Shown: positions 57,233 through 64,000 of the stretch, piece after piece
How positions within the stretch are numbered: the stretch's first letter is position 1
How the letters are laid out: the number at the start of each line of letters is the position of its first letter
Assembly: GCA_023935145.1 (NCBI GenBank)
Contig: CM043698.1
Span: forward strand, 17,487,001 to 17,551,000
Origin: Bretschneidera sinensis
Taxonomy: Eukaryota; Streptophyta; Magnoliopsida; Brassicales; Akaniaceae
DNA: 64,000 nucleotides
Reading direction: 5' to 3'
The notes under the pieces: generated by a model
What the model was told of the DNA's origin: nothing
What the model saw: the letters and a program-made list of their open reading frames with translations, nothing else
Database searches by the model: none
Program-made: the position numbers and the translations under genes

Positions 57233-57562
57233 TCATGCACAATATTGTTTTAGGTACTTGTTAAGGACTTTTGATTGTCCATTAGTACGTGGATGATATG
57301 TTGTGCTTATTTTGAGGGTAATCCCGTTTAATTTGAACAAATTTTTACAAAAGAGACCGAGAAAGATTTTGTCTTTATTTAAAATGATGGATTTAGGAAA
57401 ACTATGTAGTTTGACAACCATGCTGACAAATAACCTAGCAACTCTGACAACATTGAAGTTGGAAGGCAATGCTTCAAAATGAGCAAATTTAGTTAGTCTG
57501 TCTACAACTATTACAATGACTATAAACTTTTCTGCTACTAGTAATTCTATAATAAAGTCCAT
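57233..57562 (-). pseudogene. Gypsy integrase core fragment
   Basis: The frame carries the integrase catalytic core: MDFIIELL, then VIVVDRLTKFAHFEALPS with the first catalytic aspartate, followed by DKIFLGLFCKNLFKLNG and STTYHPRTNGQSKVLNKYLK containing the region of the catalytic glutamate. In that last block the usual Gln-x-Glu context (TDGQTE) reads NGQSK, so the glutamate is replaced. The core is therefore defective. Confidence 0.9.
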
Positions 57563-57736
57563 TGTAACTTCTTTTCATACTAGCTCTGGTATAGGTAAGG
57601 GCTGAAGTAGACTTGCAAGATTAGTTGTCACATACTTGACTTGTTGACAAACCAGACATTGACTGACATATTTTTGGACATTAATTTTCATCTAGGGCCA
57701 ATTGAAGTTTGTAGATAATCTCCTGAAAGTCTTATA

Positions 57737-58089
57737 TGTTAGAGTTGGTACATACTTCACGGAACCAGATCTGTAGAACCCCGGATGAACACGGGGGTCA
57801 TGTATATGAGTTGGGTCTGGTTTTTTGCTTGGCGGTTTGGGATTGAGTCCATGAATAGCCGTAGTTCTGCAACAGGGCGAAAATCTTAATTAGACCCTAA
57901 TTAGGACGTCTTAAGTTGCTTATAAATACTCTTTATGTACTGAGCATACATTGTAACGAGAGATTTGTGAGATTGATAATAAAAAATTTATGGCAGGATG
58001 TAGCCCTATTTTGAGGTGAACCTGGGTAAATCTTGTCTTCTTTTCTTTCTGATTATAATTCGTATGATTGACAGGTCTCGAATCGTTCA
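57737..58089 (+). mobile_element. Solo LTR (copia-like) inserted in the gypsy integrase
   Basis: The 353-bp insertion starts TGTTAGAGTTGG and ends AATCGTTCA. It has a TATA box (ataaatactc at about 57,923) and the segment ggtgaacctgggtaaatc typical of copia-type LTR ends. The flanks are a 5-bp target duplication with one change: ttata (57,732-57,736) and ttatg (58,090-58,094). Removing the insertion and one copy restores an uninterrupted reading frame across the integrase zinc-binding region of the gypsy element. It must have formed by recombination between the two LTRs of a full element. Confidence 0.9.
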
Positions 58090-58387
58090 TTATGAATGCA
58101 TGCATGGCCTCCTATAGGAGATTTGTGAAATTCTTGCAGTAGTTGTTCCTTGAGACGAAATGTAGTGGCCAATCTAATTGTCCCTTTGAAAAACAAAATT
58201 CATTCTTTTACTTCATATTTCGATGGACATAGTGAACCTTCTTGTAACTGTTTTTGTAGGGCTAATAACTCATTATTGGTATTGTTTTCTTCCTTCATTA
58301 AAATGATGATGTCAAAAGTAGGAGTAGAGAGACTCAGTAATAGGCCCTTATAAACTGCAGTATGATCATCATCTTCCACTTATACAC

Positions 58388-58566
58388 TTAGAGGCATTTT
58401 AGTATGAGTAAAGAGACTCAGTAACAGGCTCTTATCAATTGTAATGTGATCTTCATCTTCTGCTTATGTACTTAGAGGCATTTTAGTAGAAGTAGAGACA
58501 CTCAGTAACAAGCCCTTATCAAATACAGTATGATTTTCATCTTTTGCAAGCGTTTAGAGGCATTTT
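58388..58566. repeat. Short tandem repeats (about 80 bp) within the gypsy pol spacer
   Basis: The block acttagaggcattttagta and its variant recur at about 58,387, 58,469 and 58,552. Each is followed or preceded by 'gagactcagtaacaggc' and 'tcatcttctgc' segments, giving about 82-base periods. The units lie between the RNase H end and the integrase and are diverged. Confidence 0.6.
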
Positions 58567-58719
58567 AGATATTGCATCAGCGGTAGTATTATCCTTACTA
58601 GGTTTATAGACAATGTTGTAGTCAAAATCGAGTAATTTTGTCAAGTATTGGTATTGTTCAAATGTTTGAATAACCTGGTTCATCAAGTTCTTCAAACTTT
58701 TTTGATATGTGATTATCAC
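58537..58719 (-). pseudogene. Gypsy RNase H end fragment
   Basis: The frame encodes YLTKLLDFDYNIVYKPSKDN followed by TTADAISKMP. This is the 'l..fdy.i.Y.pGk.N..ADalSR' end of gypsy RNase H. The preceding RNase H segments lie upstream (58,720-58,950) in other frames. Three short repeats of 'cttagaggcattttag' type occur just downstream (58,388-58,566). Confidence 0.85.
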
Positions 58720-58999
58720 AAATTTTATTCCAAGTAAGTACTGCCTCCACTTCTGTACTACTTATGTGATAGAAAATAAGTCTTTCATATAAATTGAAGC
58801 TTTGAGCATTGTGACATTTTTTTTACTAAAGTAAGTAATAGGGTGCCTTTCTTGTTCCAGGGAAACCCCAATACCAATTGTAGCAGCATTAGTTTCAATC
58901 TAAAAAACTTTATAAAAATCAAGTAATCTGAGGACTGGCATTTGAATCATTGCTTGTTTAAGGTTTTCAAATGTAGTAGTAGTTGCTGTGTCCCAGAGA

Positions 59000-59620
59000 A
59001 ATGAATCATTCTTTAATAGATTTGTTAAAGGATGAGCTATGAATGCACACCGTTTTACAATTTTTTTTGTGGTAACTAGTAAGCCTCAAGAATCCCTTTA
59101 GTTGCTTAAGTGTTCTTAGAATTGGCCATTCTAGCATTGCTTGCACTTTTTTGGGATTTAGTTGTACTCCTCTGTGGGACACATGTGGTCTAGGTATTCA
59201 ATAGAGTTTTGACAGAATACTAAGTGATTGTCCTTTAGGATTTTTAGAACTTGAGTCAAGTTCATTTCATGTTCACGTAATTATTTACTATAGACCTATT
59301 ATCATCAACAAAAACAACCACAAAATGTTTTAGATAAGGGTTAAAAACCTGATTCATGAAGGCTTGAAATGTTGAAGGTGCATTTGTCAATCCAAAAGGC
59401 ATCACCAGGAATTCATAATGGCCTTCGTGGGTTTTGAATGTTGTATTGCATATGTCTTCTTGTTTTATTTTGATCTAGTGGTAACCTGCTCTAAGTTCCA
59501 GTTTGGAAAATATTGTTAATCCATATAGTTCATCCAACAATTCATCTACTGTAGAGATTGTGAGCTTATCATTCACTGTTATTGCATTCAAAACCCCATA
59601 ATAAACGGAATAACGTCAAG
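59000..59620 (-). pseudogene. Gypsy reverse transcriptase fragments
   Basis: The minus strand over about 59,408-59,285 reads [20 protein letters not shown] and [15 protein letters not shown]. This is the classic gypsy reverse transcriptase block with the catalytic (Y/F)VDD. Upstream (about 59,530-59,410) is the decayed 'LDL..GY.qi' segment, and downstream about 59,200-59,000 are thumb pieces. Several stops and frame changes occur, so no long frame is open. Confidence 0.85.
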
Positions 59621-60066
59621 AACCATTATTCTTTTTTTACTAAAAAAACTGATTAAGAGAAAGGGTTGTGGCTGATTCTGATTACTTTATTTTGTAGCAT
59701 CTCCTTAACTAATGCTTCTATCTCATTCTTCTGGAACTATAGATACCTGTAAGGCTTCATATTGATTAGACCAGACCCTTGTAGTAAATGAATTTGTTGA
59801 TCATAATCTCTAGCAGATGGTAAGGTTTTTGGTTCTTTGAAAATCCATTCAAAATGTTGCAGAATTGCTTTAATAGACTAAAGCATTACGTATAATTTCT
59901 CATTCTTACTAACTTTTACAACAGTTAAGTGATAATAACAGACCACACTCTCATAACAACTTAACTTCCTTAATTATTGAGTTGGCAGTGGTTCATTTCC
60001 CAGTAAGGACTCCCCTTTCAAATGCACTTGTTGTCTTTCCTAAGTAAAATCCATTGTCAACAGTTT

Positions 60067-60387
60067 TTAATTTGTAATGATTGGGCCAAGTAATGTCAAC
60101 CATTGAATGCTCAATACCACTTCAGCTCCTTGTATAGGTAGAATGAATAGATCAAGTCTAAATTCATTAGATTGTAAAGTCACAAATACTTGCATACATT
60201 TCTTGTCACAAAAATAATAGTCCTCATTCCCAATATAAACTTTGAACCACTTAATTAGTAGGATTGTCAGTCCTATTCTCTTAGCTTCTGATTCTTGCAT
60301 AAAATTATGTGTACTTCCAATATCAACTAACATATGAATATTGTCATTTGAAATTTTGCCTTTGAGTATAATAGTGTTAGGATTCAA
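60067..60387 (-). pseudogene. Gypsy aspartic protease
   Basis: The frame carries a retropepsin-like protease: ILKGKISNDNIHMLVDIGST with the catalytic aspartate in D-I-G-S, followed by HNFMQESEAKRIGL. A second hydrophobic part ends GAEVVLSIQWLTLLGPI, typical of this family ('G.d.vLG.dWL...gpi'). The leucine-serine before IQWL replaces the usual Leu-Gly. The frame is open through the domain. Confidence 0.88.
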
Positions 60388-60519
60388 TGACCAGATAAGG
60401 TGTGTAAACTTATTTTAGTTATTGCAGTAGTATCAAAGTGGCCAGATTGTAACAGTTCCTATATTTCTTGACTACCTTCCTCACTATTGTCTTCTTTTTC
60501 TTTTGTAGCCATGAGATAA

Positions 60520-60580
60520 AGCTTAGGTTGCATTTATGTTATATTATGTATTTGTCATTACAATTGTAGCACAATCCTTT
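60520..60580 (-). pseudogene. Gypsy gag zinc knuckle
   Basis: The minus strand reads KGLCYNCNDKY, a stop, then HKC, matching the C-x2-C-...-H-K-C knuckle that ends chromovirus-type gag. It lies between the gag frames and the protease. The stop falls inside the knuckle. Confidence 0.7.
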
Positions 60581-60741
60581 TTACTTCTTTCTTGTAACTT
60601 TGCAGAAGTTAATATTTTCATTAGTAATGCTGGTATTGATTTGTGACTATTTATTAGTTTGGAAACCATCTGGTTTGATTGTATCTCTATTTGATACTGA
60701 TTATGGTTTCTAAATGAGACATGCCATTCTTCAAAACTTTG

Positions 60742-60984
60742 CTATGGTTGCCTAACCGTTTTCCTAATGTCATTGTATTTTTCTTCATGAATCTTTACTC
60801 TGGACATAGCCTGAATTAAAGAACCAGGCTTAACTACCAATAATTTTCTTCTCAATTTTAGTTTTAGACCAGATATAAATAAGCTTAACAAGAAAGACTC
60901 AGATAGTCCTGTGACTTTGTTAGACAAAGCTTCAAATTCAGCCCGATATGTAGTGACAGTAGATTGTTGTGTAAGTTTGACCAA
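60742..60984 (-). pseudogene. Gypsy gag fragment (second half)
   Basis: The frame carries KLTQQSTVTTYRAEFEALSN and GLSESFLLSLFISGLKLKLR, the 'l.q.gsv.eY...F..l......ls.....F..GL....' signature of retrotransposon gag. It follows the N-terminal gag frame at 61,036-61,245, with a frame break between. Confidence 0.88.
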
Positions 60985-61035
60985 TTCACCTGTATAATCT
61001 ACATATTTTGGTGCCCTAAATCTTTGTGCAAATGC

Positions 61036-61245
61036 CTACATAAATCTTCTCCAGTCTTTAACCAATCCGTATGCATAACACCATTGATACCAAGAAAGTG
61101 TTTTCCTATCCAAGTGAAATGAAGCAATTATCAATCTTTGATCTTCAGATATATTCTGAAAACTAAAGAACTGCTCAATCTTGAAAATCCATCCAGGACG
61201 ATCTGATCCATCGAATTTTGGCACTTCTAATTTCATATTTCTCAA
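61036..61245 (-). pseudogene. Gypsy gag fragment (core)
   Basis: The frame includes KLEVPKFDGSDRPGWIFKIE and QFFSFQNISEDQRLIIASFH. This is the typical plant gypsy gag start of the conserved domain ('lpkFdG.dp..Wi...e.yF....i.e..k...a...l'). The protein begins upstream near 62,656 (MAEETRLTKMDETIRHL). A 1.14-kb insertion and several stops separate the two parts. Confidence 0.9.
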
Positions 61246-61340
61246 TCCTGATAACTATTGATTAGTTTTTTTTATTTCTGGAATTTATGGTTCTTGCTGC
61301 ATCACAGTGCTTTTCTGTGAATTTGACTCCAAAAATGATG

Positions 61341-62479
61341 TAAACTGAGGTTTAAACCCAAGAGAGGGGTGAATTGGGTTTTAAAAACTTTTTGCTAATT
61401 AACTTGCAAGTTTTTGAAACAGTTTGATAAGTAATGCACACCCTCAAATAATATGTTTGTAAATAAATGAGTTAAGGAAGAGAAAATGCAAACTCCATTT
61501 ATAGTAGTTCGACAATATCGGAATCTCTCCGACCCTACGTCCACTCTCTTCAATGAACCATCTTGAAGTAATCCACTAATCGTTAGTCGAGCAACTTCAC
61601 GAGTGTTTTACAAACCTTACAAACAATCTCTTTCTCACGAAAGTTACAAACAAATTGTTTAATCTTAAACACTCTAAGAGTTACACCAACTTTTTTCCTT
61701 TACAATAAATTGTAGTAACTGTAAAGTAAATGGTAGAGAGATAGCAATGAATGCTTTTACAAAAGAATAATATCTATCTTTCAAGAACAAGCTTGAAGAA
61801 TGGCTCACAATGAATTTTACAAAGCTTTTAAGAATTAATGAGCTATATAATGAATTGAATGTGCTATCTTTCTTTTATAAATGCTCATTGAAGTGAGTTA
61901 TATAGTCTTGAGTTAATATGGCTGTTTAACACTGACTTGGTAGGTTTGGGGCATTAAATGCTTAAGTCTCGCGTCTCAAACGGTCATATTTTCGAATAAC
62001 CAGTCGACCGGATCTTTGTACTAGTCTACTGCATTAAGTGAAAAATCTTCATTTTTAGGCTTAGGGAGAGTATCAATCGATTGGGTCATTGGAACAGTCG
62101 ATTGGGTGAAGTTACTAATCAACTAGAAACTTACTGTCTCATTTCTCAGTCAAATGGTGTATAGACCCAGTCGATTGGGTTGTCATGTTTCAAAACAATT
62201 TTTTTTTTACTTAGAAACTTTTTATATTTTAGTTTTGTCAAAGACTTTTGTAGATTGAGTCATAGATCAAGCTAAGTAATTGAATTTAGAGATTTACAGA
62301 GTGATTCAATTACCTTAGTGCTTATTCTAGATCTTTTGTCTTCTTTTGATGTCTGAACGTGTTGAGCTCTTGGATCTTGTTTCTGAACTGAATACTTTTA
62401 CCGCTTAAATACTTAAATAAAACTGTTAGAGCAATTTAAATAGTGTTTTGTCATTATTGAAATTAAATATGGGTCAACA
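61341..62479 (-). mobile_element. 1.14-kb LTR-like insertion in the gypsy gag
   Basis: On the minus strand the insertion begins TGTTGACCCATATTTAAT and runs to the end near aacctcagttta. Flanking copies of gatg (61,337-61,340 and 62,480-62,483) are a candidate 4-bp target duplication. Taking out the insertion and one copy joins the gag frame. It encodes no protein. The TGTTGACCC start and the 'acccaattcacccctctct' segment near the other end resemble a class of long plant LTRs, so a solo LTR is likely. The other end does not show a clean CA, which leaves this uncertain. Confidence 0.7.
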
Positions 62480-62678
62480 GATGCCATGATCATCTTAAGA
62501 AAGTTCTGTAGTGCCTCGAAATGCATTGCAGTTTCGGTTCTAAACTCAACTTGATCATGCTTGAATTCATTAATCTTTTGTTGTTGCTTGTTTTGGCCTT
62601 ACTGTAAATGCCTGATAGTCTCATCCATTTTTGTCAATCTCGTTTCTTCTGCCATCTTTATTGGTCAGTAATACAAAT

Positions 62679-62986
62679 TGATGAAGATAATTGGGAGAAA
62701 TAAAAGAAAATAGTTAAGGGGAAATGAAAGCACGAGTTGTTATGATCAAGAATGGATGAAACAAGAATGATTTTACTGAATGATTGAAAATTGATATGAA
62801 CATTTTGATTTCTAGCTTAGAGGACTCCTTACAACTTGAGTTGTCATGATTTTTTTACAAGAAACATTTATCTACAATGCTTACTCCTATTTATACTATC
62901 ACAATACAATTATGTTACAACTAGTATGTTAACTTCCAATTCTATTACAACTAGTTAACTACTAATTCCATTAAATCTTCATAACA
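62679..62986 (-). repeat. Gypsy LTR (single copy)
   Basis: The minus-strand sequence runs from TGTTATGAAGATT (62,986) to CTTCATCA (62,679), 308 bp, with a TATA-like agtataaatagg. It is preceded by purine-rich aaagaggagg, as for a 3' LTR, and followed by a degenerate methionine-tRNA-like primer site (ttgtattactgacc) and the gag start ATGGCAGAAG at about 62,653. No second copy exists in the window, so the boundaries come from the TG/CA ends and context only. Confidence 0.6.
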
Positions 62987-63041
62987 GATTTAACCTCCTC
63001 TTTAATAGCTTTACTAACTTCCTAAATGATATAATCCTTCT

Positions 63042-63225
63042 GTTGGATTGGCGCCTTCGTCTTGCAATTGTCTAATATCTTTCATTGTTAACCTCTTATT
63101 TAGTTTTATCCTTCGACTCTTGCTCACTTTCTACCTTTTGCTCTTGCTCGGTTTCTTTGTCCATGAATAGTTGTCGTTGTACATCTTTCACAATTGGTTG
63201 GGTGTCTAAGTCTAGTTGTGTATCA
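63042..63225 (-). pseudogene. Duplicate fragment of the gypsy polyprotein end
   Basis: The segment matches about 56,310-56,510, the end of the chromodomain-bearing frame, over about 185 bases (ccttctgttggattgg..., ...ggtgtctaag.ctagttgtg). Similarity stops sharply at 63,223. It lies upstream of the LTR in element orientation, that is, in the place of the 3' internal end of a preceding copy. Confidence 0.88.
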
Positions 63226-64000
63226 GCGACGTTCAAGTGCGACCTACTTATTAAGAAGCTTAATCAAGAGGCTTAGATGTTAAACTATGGTAGTTTGATT
63301 GTTTATTTATTTTTTTTTTAGATATAATTTTTGATTTTTTTTCACTATGCAATTTGATGTTAACACTTAACATTATTAAGCTAATATTAAATAATTAAAT
63401 AATGATGTGACATAACTTTTTGATGTGGCTTGATCTTATTCATTTATAATAATTAAGCGGTTGAAATAAACTTAAATTGAGTCTACTAATCTTTACATAA
63501 ATTAAAAAAACCAGGATCCCTACTGCTTATATGGACCATCGTTTTTATAAAAAAAAATAAAGGAAACATATTTGAAACGGCGCGTGTGATTAATATTATG
63601 TTGACTCAATATATTTAGTTTGGTAGACAAATGTGAGGAAGTGAATGGTAAGTGGAGAAATGGGCCCAAAGATTACAATCATAAAAGAAGAATTCACGTT
63701 ATGATGTAGAAGCGGCACTGTGTTACTGACAACCATACTCCAATCGTAAGGATTCCCGTAAATCACGGGGGTTGACCCCTTGCCTCTATTTGCTTGGACC
63801 TCGTGCATATGCATGCCCTAATCCTTCTACTTACCTTTCGGTTTGTGGGTTCTAAACTTTCAGTTTGTAGGCAGAACTTACCCGATAGACCTTTGTATGA
63901 TCAAATTTTTGTTTGGATCAGAGTAAAAGTTTGTTTTTATATCGGGTTCAAAAATTTTTGATAACCGTTTGATAATTTTATTAATAATATGAATAGTAAT
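63226..64000. other. Flank of the gypsy element, no gene seen
   Basis: AT-rich DNA without a recognisable domain. The minus-strand frame at 63,596-63,814 (72 codons) has no homology I can name. A moderately GC-rich patch at 63,700-63,820 contains it. Confidence 0.35.

Larger units (their letters stand above)
56191..63225 (-). mobile_element. Decayed Ty3/gypsy chromovirus-like element, LTR internal
   Basis: In minus-strand order the segment has a copy of the end of the polyprotein (63,223-63,042), an LTR (62,986-62,679), a gag start, gag, zinc knuckle, protease, reverse transcriptase, RNase H, integrase, and a chromodomain-type C-terminus (56,994-56,191) whose end is a second copy of 63,223-63,042. 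Reverse transcriptase precedes integrase, the gypsy order. Stops and frame changes are frequent throughout. Two later insertions interrupt it, at 57,737-58,089 and 61,341-62,479. No LTR follows the C-terminal end near 56,290. The layout is that of a tandem array or a circularly permuted copy. Confidence 0.9.

Overview
This is AT-rich nuclear DNA from a dicot-like flowering plant. Genes are sparse and split by GT-AG introns, the protein families are plant families (CER1, WAT1/EamA, UPBEAT-type HLH), and much of the rest is plant-type transposable elements: copia, chromovirus-like gypsy, LINE, SINE-like and MITE-like. No bacterial operon, CRISPR array, rRNA or convincing tRNA was seen. The species cannot be named from the window.

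Layout. 0-6.4 kb: intergenic DNA with a MITE-like element, a possible CACTA-like terminal stretch, a diverged 172-bp tandem repeat, one possible terminal exon and a 29-bp inverted repeat. 6.4-8.3 kb: a 5'-truncated LINE on the minus strand. 8.8-9.2 kb: a 78-bp repeat array. 10.2-12.7 kb: a WAT1-related (EamA) transporter gene on the minus strand, broken by frameshifts and stops. 14.2-22.6 kb: a nested cluster. A plus-strand LINE is interrupted by a minus-strand Ty1/copia element (15,749-20,799) that shares its 3' LTR with a second truncated copy (14,366-15,748). A second LINE on the minus strand then meets the first tail to tail.

23.5-24 kb: a second copy of the MITE-like element. 28.4-33.8 kb: the best gene here, an intact 11-exon CER1-like alkane-forming aldehyde decarbonylase of 630 residues on the plus strand. 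35.5-43.6 kb (perhaps to 44.8 kb): an unrecognised plus-strand gene whose first two exons encode the same roughly 30-residue motif. Its 7.4-kb second intron holds a LINE fragment and a 2.36-kb non-autonomous LTR element. 48.5 kb: a single-exon gene for a small UPBEAT1-like HLH protein. 50.3-51 kb: a solo-LTR-like sequence with a 108-bp tandem duplication. 56.2-63.2 kb: a decayed Ty3/gypsy chromovirus-like element on the minus strand. It carries two later insertions and has its LTR inside, rather than at the ends of, the coding region.

The host genes are unrelated in function (cuticular wax synthesis, a transporter relic, a transcriptional regulator, an unknown), and nothing suggests a functional cluster. 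The most informative content is the transposon stratigraphy and the unknown gene with a repeated exon motif. I did not find a convincing new multi-gene system.
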